A DNA stretch of 64,000 nucleotides from the NCBI RefSeq assembly GCF_014842025.1, contig NZ_JACYUY010000012.1, positions 62,001 to 126,000 of the forward strand, written 5' to 3'. Within the stretch, counting starts at the first letter, position 1. Every line of letters starts with the position of its first letter. The DNA comes from Massilia sp. CFBP 13721. Lineage in GTDB: Bacteria > Pseudomonadota > Gammaproteobacteria > Burkholderiales > Burkholderiaceae_D. Below the pieces are notes generated by a model that saw only the letters and a program-made list of their open reading frames with translations, was not told the DNA's origin and ran no database searches. The translations under genes were made by a program, and so were the position numbers. Positions 50,186 to 59,827 of the stretch are shown one piece after another.

Positions 50186-51643
50186 ATGGCAAATTTGCGT
50201 CGCTCGCTGGTCATCAATTTTTTCTCCTCTTCCGGCGCGGCCTTCCTGCAATTTATCGTCAGCGTGCTGCTCGCGCGCATGCTCAGCCCGAGTGAAATCG
50301 GGGTGTTCTCGATGACGGTCGTGTTCGTCAACGTTGCCCACATTTTTCGCGATTTCGGGGTGACCGCGTACGTCCAGCGCGAGCCGGACCTGACGGTGGA
50401 AAAGATGCGCTCGGCCATTGGCGTGCTGTTCGCCTCGTCGTGGCTGATCGCGCTGCTGCTGTTCGCATGCAGTTCCTGGTTGGGCGCCTGGTTTCAAGAG
50501 CCGGGCATCGTGCCGGTGATGCGGGTGCTGGCGCTCGGGTTCTTCGTCATTCCATTCGGGTCGATTACGCAATCGCTGCTCATCCGCGAATTTGCCGCCG
50601 ACAAGCAGGCCATTGTCATCGCCGCCTCGACTGTCGCCTATTGCGTCAGTTGCCTGGTGTTGGCCGCGCTCGGCTTCGGGACCATGAGCCTGGCCTGGGC
50701 GAACCTGATCAGCCTTGTTACCAGCGCGCTTTGTTATATTCCGTTGCGTCCCCAGGGCATGCCGTGGCTACCGTCGCTGCGCCATTGGCGCAGCATCGCC
50801 CACTTCGGGGTTGGCACGCTCATCACGAACTGCACGGCGGCAGTCAACAATGCGATTCCGGACATACTGCTTGGCAAGCTCGGCAGCGCGCACCACGTCG
50901 GCCTGTTCAGCCGTGCCAACTCGACCGTGTCGATTTTCACCCATGCTGCGGGCTCGACCATTAACTATGGCGCGGTTTCCTATCTGTCGCAGTCGCACCA
51001 CCGCGGCGAATCGCTGTCGCCTGTGCTCAGTCGCGCAACCGCGCTGCTGACCGGGATCGGTTGGCCGGCCTATGCGCTGACCGCCCTGCTGGGCAAGGAG
51101 ATCGTGCTGGTACTGTATGGCGCGACATGGATCGGGTCCGTGCCGGCGATCCTGCCGCTGACGATCGCCGCAGCCGTGATGATGATGTTCCAGTATGCGC
51201 CCGCTGCGCTGACCGCCATCGGCTTGCCTTACCTGGGCGCGATTCCAGTGGCGGTCACCTTGCTGACCCGGATCGGGTTCGGTTTCTGGCTGTTCGACGG
51301 TTCCCTGAATACCTTTGCCTGGGCCATCTGCCTGGCGACCCTGGCTGCGGCTCCCGTGATGGCCTTGCAGCAGCGGCGGCACCTTGGCTATCCGGTCCGC
51401 GCAGCGCTGGGCAGCGTGCGCTTGAGCGCGCTTGTAACGCTCCTGTGCGTGATCGCCTGTTTGGGGTTGAAGCTGGTGCTGCCGGAATCGATGCCCGTCG
51501 TCGCGCGCCTGTTGACCATGGCGCTGCTGCTTGCGGCCACCTGGTATCTGGCGCTGCGGGTCACACGCCATGCCTTGCTGGGCGAAGTGCATCTGCTGGC
51601 GGCGGGACTGAAGTCGCGATTGGTGCGCGCGCGGATGGCTTGA
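50186..51643 (+). CDS. Oligosaccharide flippase (Wzx/MOP superfamily), copy 2
   Basis: This 485-residue polytopic protein of about 14 helices opens RRSLVINFFSSSGAAFLQF, LARMLSPSEIGVFSM, nearly the same as copy 1 at 32640. VGLFSRANSTVSI, YLSQSHHRGESLSP and APAALTAIGLPYLG are shared. It is likely the flippase of the core XrtA repeat unit because it lies with the core genes, while copy 1 lies in the variable block. The start at 50186 has CAGGA five bases upstream. It ends 38 bases from the stop of the convergent GT4 gene, with no obvious terminator. Confidence 0.94.
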   Translation: MANLRRSLVINFFSSSGAAFLQFIVSVLLARMLSPSEIGVFSMTVVFVNVAHIFRDFGVTAYVQREPDLTVEKMRSAIGVLFASSWLIALLLFACSSWLGAWFQEPGIVPVMRVLALGFFVIPFGSITQSLLIREFAADKQAIVIAASTVAYCVSCLVLAALGFGTMSLAWANLISLVTSALCYIPLRPQGMPWLPSLRHWRSIAHFGVGTLITNCTAAVNNAIPDILLGKLGSAHHVGLFSRANSTVSIFTHAAGSTINYGAVSYLSQSHHRGESLSPVLSRATALLTGIGWPAYALTALLGKEIVLVLYGATWIGSVPAILPLTIAAAVMMMFQYAPAALTAIGLPYLGAIPVAVTLLTRIGFGFWLFDGSLNTFAWAICLATLAAAPVMALQQRRHLGYPVRAALGSVRLSALVTLLCVIACLGLKLVLPESMPVVARLLTMALLLAATWYLALRVTRHALLGEVHLLAAGLKSRLVRARMA

Positions 51644-51681
51644 TGCCATCGCGTCGCTAAAAAACCCTCCTTGGATTGTCT

Positions 51682-52863
51682 CTAAGCGTGCGCGCGCACC
51701 TTTGCGGTCAGGCGCTGCAGGATCACCGATACGGCGTCGGTGTGCTGCCCGATGGAATAGCGCTGCGCAGTCTGCGCTGCGTTGCGCGCCATGCCGGCGG
51801 CCCACTCCGGGTTGTCGAGGATGCGCAGGATGGCTTGCGCCAGCAGGCCGGGATCGCGCGGTGGAACCAGCAAGCCGTCGTGTTCATGGGTGATGACGTC
51901 GAGCGGGCCGCCTTCGGCCGCGGCGATCACCGGGCGAGCGGCCGCCATGCCCTCGAGGAAGGTGCGGCCGAATGGTTCGGGCTTGGTGGAGGCGTGCACC
52001 ACCACCGAACTGATTGCGAGGATATCGGCGACATCGCTGCGTCCACCCAGCAGCAGCACGCGTCCGGCCATGGCCGGGGCCGCGACCTGATGCGCGATCT
52101 GGCGCGCGAACAGATCGTCGCGGCCATAGGCCGACCCGACCAGCAGGATACGCGCGCGCGGATAGCGGGCGAACAGGCGCGGTGCGGCGTCGAGCAAGAT
52201 GTCCTGTCCTTTCCAGTCGATCAGCCCGCCGACGAGCGTGATGACCGGATCATCGGGCTGGAGTCCGAGCTCGGCCAGCAGGGCGGCCGCGGGCACGCGC
52301 GGCCGGAATAGCTCCAGGTCCAGCCCTTCGGGTACGACGGTGCATTTGTCTTCCGGCAGCCCGAGCTGCAGCAGGTCCATTTTCACGGCGTTCGAGACGG
52401 GGATGCAATGGTCGAGCCACTTCAGCACCAGCCGGGTGATGCGGGTGTCGGCATGGAATCCGCGTGCGTGCAGCACCAGCGGCAGGCCGGCCAGGCGGGC
52501 GCCAAGCGCCGCCGCGAAGTTACAGGTGGCGTCGTTGTTCAGGTAGACCAGGCGAATGCCTTCGGCGCGAAACGCGCGGTAGTAGCGCAGCGCCTCGGGC
52601 AACACGTTGAACAGGTTGTCGATCATCGACGCGAAGGGCACACGGTGGCGGCGCAGCGCGCGGTGGTCAACCAGTTCGCGCGGCGCCAGCTGACGCCAGC
52701 GGCCGAAGCGCGCCAGCTGTTGGTAGGGTTCCGTGCCCAGACCGGTAAAGATGACCGGGGCGTAGCGCCGGTCGAGGTGGTCCAGCATCGCGGTCAGCGA
52801 GATGATGGCGCCGCCGTAGCCGGCGCCGTTTTCGCAGAATGCAATCGGCAACGGTGTGCTCAC
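51682..52863 (-). CDS. Glycosyltransferase family 4
   Basis: This is a 393-residue GT-B enzyme with LPIAFCENGAGYGGAIISL (Gly-rich acceptor loop) at the start. The C-terminal domain has VTLVGGLIDWKGQDILLDA, ILLVGSAYGRDD and the donor motif PEPFGRTFLEGMAAARPVI with the E-x7-E pattern (E..E). The GTG at 52863 is preferred because GGGAGG lies 4-5 bases upstream and it begins the domain; ATG at 52899 is an alternative. It is the final gene of the long minus-strand core operon. Confidence 0.9.
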   Translation of the reverse strand: MSTPLPIAFCENGAGYGGAIISLTAMLDHLDRRYAPVIFTGLGTEPYQQLARFGRWRQLAPRELVDHRALRRHRVPFASMIDNLFNVLPEALRYYRAFRAEGIRLVYLNNDATCNFAAALGARLAGLPLVLHARGFHADTRITRLVLKWLDHCIPVSNAVKMDLLQLGLPEDKCTVVPEGLDLELFRPRVPAAALLAELGLQPDDPVITLVGGLIDWKGQDILLDAAPRLFARYPRARILLVGSAYGRDDLFARQIAHQVAAPAMAGRVLLLGGRSDVADILAISSVVVHASTKPEPFGRTFLEGMAAARPVIAAAEGGPLDVITHEHDGLLVPPRDPGLLAQAILRILDNPEWAAGMARNAAQTAQRYSIGQHTDAVSVILQRLTAKVRAHA

Positions 52864-52981
52864 GTCGCCTCCCTGTGGTACGCGGTGGATCAACGGCATG
52901 ATGTGTGTGTAAAGTGCAAGGTCAGCGCCTGGAGAATGCGCGTGCTCGGCCAGCGCCTGGCCTGCGGCAGGTGTCGGGCGC

Positions 52982-54001
52982 TCATTGCGGGCGTCCCTGC
53001 ACCAGCCAGCGCAGCAGGCGCAGCCCGAACATCAGCGGGCTGCTGTCCCAGGGACGGCTGCGCGGCAGTTGGAAATGGTCCTGGTCGCGCGTGATCGCGC
53101 CGACGGCGGTCGTGAACGCGGCGTCGAAGCCCGCTTCACGCACCATTGCCACGTGGCGATGGTCGAAGTCCATCCCGACCTTGCCGTTCGGGTAGGCGAA
53201 CAGGCGCACCGGTTTACCCAGGATCGCCTCCAGCTCTTCCTTCCCGGTGCTGATCTCGGCGCGGGCCGACGCATCGTCCAGGCTGGTCAGGATCGGATGC
53301 GTCACCGTGTGGGCGCCGATCTCGATGCCGCTGCGATCGAGGTTGCGCACCATGTCCTGGGTCAGCATCAGTTCCGGCGTCATCGTGGCGCCCGCCAGGG
53401 TGACCAGCCGTTCGATGACGTTGCTGCGCTCGGCGGGCGGCAGGTATTTGGATCGCTCCGTGAGGAGGCCGATCGCGGCCATGCGGTCGTCGAGGCTATG
53501 CAGCGAAAACGTGCCCAGGCCCAGGTCGCTCAAGTCGAGGAGGCCGTCCGGCAGCATTTGCACGGCCTCGATGATGCGGTCGTTCCACATGTTGCCCTTG
53601 CCGACATGGCCGCTGGTGACGAACACGGTAGCGGGCAGGCCGAAGCGGCGCAGCACCGGCAGCGCCAGGTCGTGGATCGAGCGGTAACCGTCGTCGAAGG
53701 TGATGCACACGGAGCGCGGCGGTATCGGCTCGCCGCTCTGCAGGTGGGCCATCGCCTTGCGCAGTGGCATGACGTGAAAGCAACGGGCCAGCAATTCCAT
53801 CTGCCAGCTGAAGGCGGCGACGTCGGGCTCGGACGCGAGCAGCGGGTTGTGGACCGGCAGTACGCGGTGGTAGTTGACGATGCAGAGGCGGTCGGCGGCC
53901 GGACCGGCGGCCAGCGTGTTGCCCAAGGCCCTGATCAGGGCGACCGTCAGCCGCGGAATTTGCCCGGTGTGCCGACCGGTGAGCTGCAGGGTGTCGTTCA
54001 T
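52982..54001 (-). CDS. Polysaccharide deacetylase (NodB domain)
   Basis: This 339-residue enzyme carries the classical NodB motifs. Motif 1 is VCITFDDGYRS with the catalytic and metal Asp (about 98-108), motif 2 is IGAHTVTHPILTSL with the two metal-binding His (about 226-239), and motif 3 is RLFAYPNGKVG. It should de-N-acetylate the polymer or a glycan in the envelope. There is no clear signal peptide, although residues 18-33 are moderately hydrophobic. The start overlaps the O-ligase stop as ATGA. It differs from the deacetylase at 29579, which has a DTE variant motif. Confidence 0.92.
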   Translation of the reverse strand: MNDTLQLTGRHTGQIPRLTVALIRALGNTLAAGPAADRLCIVNYHRVLPVHNPLLASEPDVAAFSWQMELLARCFHVMPLRKAMAHLQSGEPIPPRSVCITFDDGYRSIHDLALPVLRRFGLPATVFVTSGHVGKGNMWNDRIIEAVQMLPDGLLDLSDLGLGTFSLHSLDDRMAAIGLLTERSKYLPPAERSNVIERLVTLAGATMTPELMLTQDMVRNLDRSGIEIGAHTVTHPILTSLDDASARAEISTGKEELEAILGKPVRLFAYPNGKVGMDFDHRHVAMVREAGFDAAFTTAVGAITRDQDHFQLPRSRPWDSSPLMFGLRLLRWLVQGRPQ

Positions 54002-55347
54002 GCGGAAACTCCTGTCGCCTTGATGACTGATGTCTCCGGCGGCGCCGATGCGTTCAGAATGGCAGGGAGGATACGCGACTCGATGACGATGAGCAGCGCG
54101 ATGATGGCGTAGAACAGCTCGAAATAGGCAAAACTGAGGGCGGCGCCGCCGAGCGCAAAGACGAAAATGCTGAGCTGCAACATGGTGGCAAGCTGGCCGA
54201 CCCACGCGGCGGCTTTGAGCTTCCTTGCCTTGCGCGTGATGCGGCCGGCCTTGAAGAACGCACCCGCCAGGCAAGTCAGGAAGATCAACAGCCCGGCGAA
54301 GCCGTGTTCACCCAGCACCTGGAAATAGATGCTGTGGGCAGCGCGCGCTCCTACCGTTGCCGGCAGGGCGGAACCGGTAGAGAACCAGCTGTAGTCGAAG
54401 AAGTACCGGGACAGCTCTGTCCAGACCGCATACGTCTCGAGCGACTTGAATCCGCCGCCGAAGAACGGATTTTGCATGGCCATGATGAAGCTGAGCTTCC
54501 AGGCGACCACCCGTCCCATGAAGGATTCGTCCTTGTCGGCCGATTCGAGCGTGTTCATGCGCGATGTCCACTCGTCCGAGACGAAGAAGGACAAGCCGAT
54601 GGCCAGCACGATCATCAAAAGCAGGACCGGTCCCTTGCGTTCGGTCTTGAGGAAGAGGTAAGCGCCGAAAGCCGCGAGCGCCACGAAGCCGCCACGGGAC
54701 TGGGTACCGATCACGGCGACGGTCAGCAGTACCATGGTGCCGAGCAGGCCCAGCCAGATCATGCGTGAGCGCTGCCCGTATTCGCCCAGCAGGTAATAGC
54801 AGATCGGCAGCGTCATCACGAAGGCCAGGGACAGTTCGTTGCGGTCGCCCAGCACATGGCCACCGAAGCCCTCGATCTTATGACCGCCACCGCTGACGAT
54901 GAATTTGAGCGCTTCGAGGTCGGCGTAAAAGCCCACCGAAAACACCACGCACCACAGGAAAAAATCGATGTGCAGCTTCTTCTCGATCACCAGAAGCACG
55001 AACACGAACAGCGTGATCACCTTCGAAAAGCGCTCCCAGATATCCCAGGCACGTTCCGGCGGGGCCAGCGTCAACATCGTCGAGACCGTAGTCCACAGGA
55101 AAAACAGCACGACCGTCGCACCCAAGGCTCCGATCAGGGGCTTCGGCTTGTTTTTCATGACCAGGTAACTGACGATGGCCACCGTGGTGAACAGCAGGTT
55201 GTAGCGGATGCTGCCGGCGGCGCCATAGACCCAGGCGTTGGGGAAGAACAATGCGGTCCAGATCCACATGCCGGCGCCGATGAAGGGGCGTTTGGCCATG
55301 AAGTACAGCATGAACGGCAGGACGCTCAACATTACCAGGTCGCGCAT
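53998..55347 (-). CDS. O-antigen ligase/polymerase-like protein, exosortase A-associated
   Basis: This 449-residue membrane protein has about 11 helices and a long periplasmic loop (about 285-355) containing NPFFGGGFKSL and RAAHSIYFQVLGEHGFAG. The motif H-S-x-Y-x2-x-L-G-E-x-G is that of Wzy/WaaL-type enzymes. The family is known from exosortase A loci as a putative O-glycosylation ligase and may join the polymer to a PEP-CTERM protein or polymerize repeat units. It starts at ATG 55347, three bases after a small 39-residue reading frame that may be a partner. Confidence 0.93.
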   Translation of the reverse strand: MRDLVMLSVLPFMLYFMAKRPFIGAGMWIWTALFFPNAWVYGAAGSIRYNLLFTTVAIVSYLVMKNKPKPLIGALGATVVLFFLWTTVSTMLTLAPPERAWDIWERFSKVITLFVFVLLVIEKKLHIDFFLWCVVFSVGFYADLEALKFIVSGGGHKIEGFGGHVLGDRNELSLAFVMTLPICYYLLGEYGQRSRMIWLGLLGTMVLLTVAVIGTQSRGGFVALAAFGAYLFLKTERKGPVLLLMIVLAIGLSFFVSDEWTSRMNTLESADKDESFMGRVVAWKLSFIMAMQNPFFGGGFKSLETYAVWTELSRYFFDYSWFSTGSALPATVGARAAHSIYFQVLGEHGFAGLLIFLTCLAGAFFKAGRITRKARKLKAAAWVGQLATMLQLSIFVFALGGAALSFAYFELFYAIIALLIVIESRILPAILNASAPPETSVIKATGVSA

Positions 55348-55350
55348 GGA

Positions 55351-55470
55351 TCAGCCCCGTCCCGTTTTCTTTTGTTGTTCGGCTTTTGTGGCGGCCGCGT
55401 CGGCACGCAAGGCCCAGCGGCAGGCAAACACCACGGCCAGCAAGTCACAGGCCCAGAGAATTGATTCCAT
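55351..55470 (-). CDS. Small 39-residue single-pass membrane peptide, unrecognized
   Basis: This frame fits exactly into the gap between the GT4 gene (stop at 55489) and the O-ligase gene (start at 55347), leaving 18 and 3 bases. It encodes a hydrophobic N-terminal helix (about 4-21, ILWACDLLAVVFACRWAL) and a charged tail rich in Lys, Gln and Ala. Such a small membrane helix could stabilize the ligase or a neighbouring enzyme. There is no strong ribosome site, and no homolog is known to me, so it may still be spurious. The tight packing in an operon where almost all other gaps are zero or negative argues that it is translated. Confidence 0.5.
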   Translation of the reverse strand: MESILWACDLLAVVFACRWALRADAAATKAEQQKKTGRG

Positions 55471-55488
55471 CGTACGTGTCGATCCAGG

Positions 55489-56685
55489 TTAGGGTAGCCG
55501 GCAGGCCAGGGTGCCGGACGATTGGCGCTGGCGCCGGTTGAGGATGTCGTCGAACAGGCGCAACTGTCCGGCCGTCGTGTCGTCCCAGCTGAAACGCTCG
55601 GCGTAGCGGCGGGTGGCAAGGCGGTCCGGATAGCGCGCGCGCAGCGCGTTGACGGCGTCGGCCACGCCCTGCGGCGTGCGTTCGGCCATCAGCACGCCCG
55701 CTTCGGGTGCGGCGACCACCTCCGGCGTGCCGTAGACGCGGCTGGCGACCACCGGGGTACCGCACGCCATCGATTCCAGCAGCACGTTGGCCCAGCCTTC
55801 GCGCGACGACGCCAGCACCAGCGCGTCGGCCGCGCCGTAATGGCTGCGCAGTTGGGCTTGCGGCACGGCGCCGAGGAATTGCACGCGCTCCGCTACGTTC
55901 AGGGTGCGCGCCAGGTCTTCTAGCATCTGCCGGTTGACGCCGTCGCCGGCCACCACCAGGCGCACATCCGGCAGCAGCGGCAGCGCGCCGATGATCAGCT
56001 CCTGTGCCTTGACCGGCACCAGGTGACCGACCGTGAGCAGCGTAAAGGGGCCCTTTGTCGCCAGGCGTTCGGTCGGACGGAACAACTGCAGGTCGACGCC
56101 ATTGCGCAGCGAGGTGACGCGGGCCGCATCGACGCCGAGCGCGATCACTTCGTCGCGCAGCGCGTTGCAGACCGTGATGACGGCATCGGCACGGCGCGCG
56201 GCCCAGCGGATCATGCGCCGCGGCAGCGGGTGCTGCGGGATCAAGGTGATGTCGGAGCCGCGCGCGGTGATCACCAGCGGCTTGTTGAAGTGGCGTGCCA
56301 GCATGGCCGCGGCCACGCCGTCCGGATAAAAATAATGGGCGTCGATCAGGTCGAAGTCGTCGCCTTCGTCGAGCATGCGCGCGATCACCGGTTTGACTGC
56401 CTGCGCCAGCAGCAAGGGCGCCACATTCATGCCGATCCTGGGGATGGTCGGATAACGCGGATGCAGCACCGTGATGCCGTGGCGCTGTTCCTGACGCGGC
56501 ACGCGCGCCTGTTTCGCATAGTCGCCGAAGCGCGGATGGGTCGACGGGAACCAGGGCACCGGCGCCACCACGCGCGCCTCGACCTGGCCGCTGGCGACCA
56601 GGTGGCGCAGGCGCGTTTCGACGAAAATCCCGTGGCCGGGCTTTTCGCTGTTCGGGAACAGGGTGCTGAAGGTCAGGATCTTCAT
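55489..56685 (-). CDS. Glycosyltransferase family 4, exosortase A operon
   Basis: This 398-residue GT-B enzyme has the N-terminal opening ILTFSTLFPNSEKPGHGIFVE and DLIDAHYFYPDGVAA, common in GT4 enzymes of EPS loci. The C-terminal domain has LLTVGHLVPVKAQELI and the donor site SREGWANVLLESMACGTPVV. It should transfer a sugar from a nucleotide donor to the lipid-linked unit at the cytoplasmic face. The ATG at 56685 overlaps the upstream stop as ATGA. A small peptide frame and the O-ligase follow. Confidence 0.92.
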   Translation of the reverse strand: MKILTFSTLFPNSEKPGHGIFVETRLRHLVASGQVEARVVAPVPWFPSTHPRFGDYAKQARVPRQEQRHGITVLHPRYPTIPRIGMNVAPLLLAQAVKPVIARMLDEGDDFDLIDAHYFYPDGVAAAMLARHFNKPLVITARGSDITLIPQHPLPRRMIRWAARRADAVITVCNALRDEVIALGVDAARVTSLRNGVDLQLFRPTERLATKGPFTLLTVGHLVPVKAQELIIGALPLLPDVRLVVAGDGVNRQMLEDLARTLNVAERVQFLGAVPQAQLRSHYGAADALVLASSREGWANVLLESMACGTPVVASRVYGTPEVVAAPEAGVLMAERTPQGVADAVNALRARYPDRLATRRYAERFSWDDTTAGQLRLFDDILNRRQRQSSGTLACRLP

Positions 56686-57896
56686 GCGGCGCGCTGCCGC
56701 GTCAGGCGGCCATAGATGTCCTGGTAGCGCGCCACGCTGACCGGCCAGTTGCGTTCGGTTTCGACGTAATGGCGGCCGTTGGCGCGCAGCGCCGGCCATT
56801 GTTCCTGCGCGCCGAGCAGGGCGCCGACCTTGTCCGCCAGCGATACCGGGTCGCCGGCCTTGAACAGCACGCCGGTCTTGCCGTCGGCGATCAGTTCCAG
56901 GTGGCCGCCGACGTCGGACGCCGCCAGGATGCGGCCTTGCGCCATCGCTTCCAGCGGTTTCAACGGGGTCACCAGTTCGGTCAGGCGCATCGGCAGGCGC
57001 GGGTAGACCAGCACGTCGAGCAGGTCGTAATACATGTTGACCTGGTCGTGCGGCACGCGCCCCGTGAACACGACCTTGTCGGCGATGTTCAGCTGTTGCG
57101 CCAGCTGGCGCAATTGGGCGTCCTGCGGGCCGCCGCCGACCAGCAGCACGCGCAGGTCGGGATGCCGGGCCGTCAGCGCGGGCACGGCGCGCAGCAGCAC
57201 ATCCAGGCCTTCGTAGGCATAGAACGAGCCAATAAAACCGATCAGGCGTGCGCCGCCAAGACCGAGGCGGTTTTTGAGGTCCTGGTCGGCCGTGCCGCCC
57301 ACGGCGAACTTGTCGATGTCGACCGCGTTCGGGATGACGGTCACCTTGGCGGCCGGGATGCCGCGTTCGACGATGTCGCGGCGCAGGCCTTCGCAGATGG
57401 TGGTGACGGCGTCGGCATGGCGCAGCGCCCAGGTTTCCAGCGCGCGCGTGGCGCGGTAGCGCAGGCCGTTTTCAACGCTGGTGCCGTGGTCGACGGCCGC
57501 GTCTTCCCAGAAGGCGCGCACCTCGTACACCACCGGGATGCCGAAGCGCTTGCCGGCGCGCAGGGCGGCAATGGCGTTCAGGCTCGGCGAATGCGCATGC
57601 AGCACGTCGGGTTTGACCACGGGGATGATCTCGGCCAGGCGCCGCGCCAGGCCGTCGATGACTTCCTTCTGGTTCAGCACCGGCAGGCGCGCCAGCGCCC
57701 CGGTCGATTTCGGGGTGCGGTAGAAATGCAGGCCATCCACGGTGTCTTCCAGCGCCTCGTCGGAGTTCTGCTTGGAGCCGGTCACGTGGTAGGTTTCCCA
57801 GCCGAGCGCGCGCTGTTCGCGCAGGATCGAGCGGGTGCGGAAGGTGTAGCCGCTGTGTAGCGGGATCGAATGGTCGAGGACGTGCAGGACGCGCAT
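56682..57896 (-). CDS. PEP-CTERM/exosortase A-associated glycosyltransferase (GT4, Daro_2409 type)
   Basis: This 404-residue GT-B enzyme has the distinctive opening MRVLHVLDHSIPLHSGYTFR, typical of the third sugar transferase type of exosortase A loci. The middle has DVLHAHSPSLNAIAAL, and the C-terminal domain has IGFIGSFYAYEGLDVLL and LTELVTPLKPLEAMAQGR. The start ATG overlaps the amidotransferase stop by one base (TGATG), so translation is coupled. Confidence 0.95.
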   Translation of the reverse strand: MRVLHVLDHSIPLHSGYTFRTRSILREQRALGWETYHVTGSKQNSDEALEDTVDGLHFYRTPKSTGALARLPVLNQKEVIDGLARRLAEIIPVVKPDVLHAHSPSLNAIAALRAGKRFGIPVVYEVRAFWEDAAVDHGTSVENGLRYRATRALETWALRHADAVTTICEGLRRDIVERGIPAAKVTVIPNAVDIDKFAVGGTADQDLKNRLGLGGARLIGFIGSFYAYEGLDVLLRAVPALTARHPDLRVLLVGGGPQDAQLRQLAQQLNIADKVVFTGRVPHDQVNMYYDLLDVLVYPRLPMRLTELVTPLKPLEAMAQGRILAASDVGGHLELIADGKTGVLFKAGDPVSLADKVGALLGAQEQWPALRANGRHYVETERNWPVSVARYQDIYGRLTRQRAA

Positions 57897-59827
57897 CAGT
57901 TGCTCCTTGGGGCGGTGGTGGCAGCGGCTGCGCCAGCGCCGTTCTTGCGCAGGAAGGCTTCGAACATCAGCACCGACCACAGGGCCGTGCTGTGGTCCTT
58001 GGTCGCTGCCTGGTGTTCGTCGACCATCTGCCTGAGGGTGTTCGGGTTGAAAATGCCGGTGTCGAGCAGGGCAGGATTGAGCACCGCCGCCTTCATGGCG
58101 CCGGCCAGCGGGCCGCGCAGCCAGCTCGCCAGCGGGATCGAAAAGCCCATCTTCTTGCGGTACAGGATGTCGTCGCCCAGGTAGGGCTTCAGCACCTTTT
58201 TGAAGATGTACTTGCCTTCGCCGTTGCGCAGCTTGCAGCTCGACGGCAGGCCGGACACCCATTCGACGAACTGGTGGTCCAGCAGCGGCACCCGCACCTC
58301 GAGCGCGTGCGCCATCGATGCGCGGTCGACCTTGGTCAAAATGTCGCCCGGCAGGTAAGTCTTCATGTCGATGTACTGGATCAGCGAGAGCGGATCGTCG
58401 GTCGGCGCCTTGTTGGCGTAACCGCGCATGACCTCCACTGCGCGGTAGCCCTGCAGTTTGCTTTTGAAATTATCCGAGAACATGCCGCCGCGCACGCGGT
58501 CGTTGTTGATCGAGACGCCGTGGAAGTAGCCTTCGGTGAGGTCGCGCGCCAGCGCTTCGAAGGTGGTCTTGGCGCGTAATACGCGCGGCGCCCAGTCGGC
58601 CTTCGGATAGGCTTTACCCAACAAGCCGAACACCGGTTTGCGCAGCGCCAGCGGCAGCATCGAGCGCACCCGCTCTTCGCCCATCGCCATGCGGTGGCGG
58701 CGGTAGCCGGCGAAGTTCTCGTCGCCGCCGTCGCCCGACAGCGCCACGGTGACGTTCTTGCGCGCCAGCTCGCAGACGCGGTAGGTCGGGATGGCCGAAC
58801 TGTCGGCATACGGCTCGTCGTACAGGCCGGCCAGCAGGTCGAGCAGGCCGTAGTCGTCCTTGTCGACGATCTCGCTGCGGTGTTTTGTCTTGTAGCGTTC
58901 GGCCACCTGCTTGGCATAGGTCGATTCGTCGAAGTCGGCCTCGTCGAAGCCGATCGAGCAGGTGTTCACCGGCTGGTTCGACAGGCCGGCCATCATCGCC
59001 ACGATCGCACTCGAATCGACGCCGCCGGAGAGGAAGGCGCCCAGCGGCACGTCCGCTTCCATGTGGCTTTCGACCGCTTCGCGCAGGCGGTGGATGGTTT
59101 CGCCCTCGATGTCGCCGTCGGTCATGCCGACGTGCGGGGTGAACGGCACGTCCCAGAACTGCTTCGACGGCGGCAGCGCGGTCATGCCGGGTTTCAAGGT
59201 GAGCGTGTGCCCCGGCAGCAGCTTATGGGCGCCAGTGAAAATCGTGCGCGGCTCCGGCACGTAGCCGTAGGCAAAATATTCCTCGACCGCGCAGGGATCG
59301 ATCTCGCGCACCAGGTTCGGCAGCGTCAGCAGCGATTTGAGTTCCGAACCGAAGGCGAACATCCCGTCCGGCAGCAGGGCGTAGTGGAAGGGTTTGATGC
59401 CGAGGCGGTCGCGCGCCATGAACAGGACTTGTTGATTGCGGTCCCAGATCGCGAAGCCGAACATGCCGCGCAGGCGCTGCACGCATTGTTCTCCCCATTC
59501 TTCCCAGGCGTGGACGATGACTTCGGTGTCGCAGCGGGTGCGGAAGGTGTGGCCGAGCTCCTTGAGTTCGGCCATCAGGGCGCGGAAATTATAGATCTCG
59601 CCGTTGAACACGATGACCACGCTGTGGTCTTCGTTGAACATCGGCTGCAGGCCGGCGGCCAGGTCCATCACCGAGAGGCGGCGATGGCCGAATGCCAGGC
59701 CCGCCTCCAGGTGCAGGTCGCCCTCGGACGGGCCGCGGTGGAATTGCGAGTCGTTCATCCGCTGCAGCAGGGCCGGGTCGATGGGACGGCCGCCGCGCAG
59801 GTCGAAAATGCCAGTTATTCCGCACAT
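57896..59827 (-). CDS. XrtA/PEP-CTERM system amidotransferase (asparagine-synthase-like)
   Basis: This 643-residue two-domain enzyme has an N-terminal glutamine amidotransferase (Ntn) domain starting MCGITGIF with nucleophile Cys2, RLSVMDLA, FNGEIYNF and the CDTEV site. The synthase domain carries the ATP pyrophosphate loop FLSGGVDSSAIVA (about 264-276). The family replaces asnB in exosortase A loci and is thought to transfer ammonia to a carboxylate of a sugar or nucleotide-sugar. Given the TviB/TviC-type enzymes at 17-20 kb, a uronic acid carboxyl is a reasonable target; this is inferred. It overlaps the sugar transferase gene upstream by 13 bases. Confidence 0.95.
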   Translation of the reverse strand: MCGITGIFDLRGGRPIDPALLQRMNDSQFHRGPSEGDLHLEAGLAFGHRRLSVMDLAAGLQPMFNEDHSVVIVFNGEIYNFRALMAELKELGHTFRTRCDTEVIVHAWEEWGEQCVQRLRGMFGFAIWDRNQQVLFMARDRLGIKPFHYALLPDGMFAFGSELKSLLTLPNLVREIDPCAVEEYFAYGYVPEPRTIFTGAHKLLPGHTLTLKPGMTALPPSKQFWDVPFTPHVGMTDGDIEGETIHRLREAVESHMEADVPLGAFLSGGVDSSAIVAMMAGLSNQPVNTCSIGFDEADFDESTYAKQVAERYKTKHRSEIVDKDDYGLLDLLAGLYDEPYADSSAIPTYRVCELARKNVTVALSGDGGDENFAGYRRHRMAMGEERVRSMLPLALRKPVFGLLGKAYPKADWAPRVLRAKTTFEALARDLTEGYFHGVSINNDRVRGGMFSDNFKSKLQGYRAVEVMRGYANKAPTDDPLSLIQYIDMKTYLPGDILTKVDRASMAHALEVRVPLLDHQFVEWVSGLPSSCKLRNGEGKYIFKKVLKPYLGDDILYRKKMGFSIPLASWLRGPLAGAMKAAVLNPALLDTGIFNPNTLRQMVDEHQAATKDHSTALWSVLMFEAFLRKNGAGAAAATTAPRSN

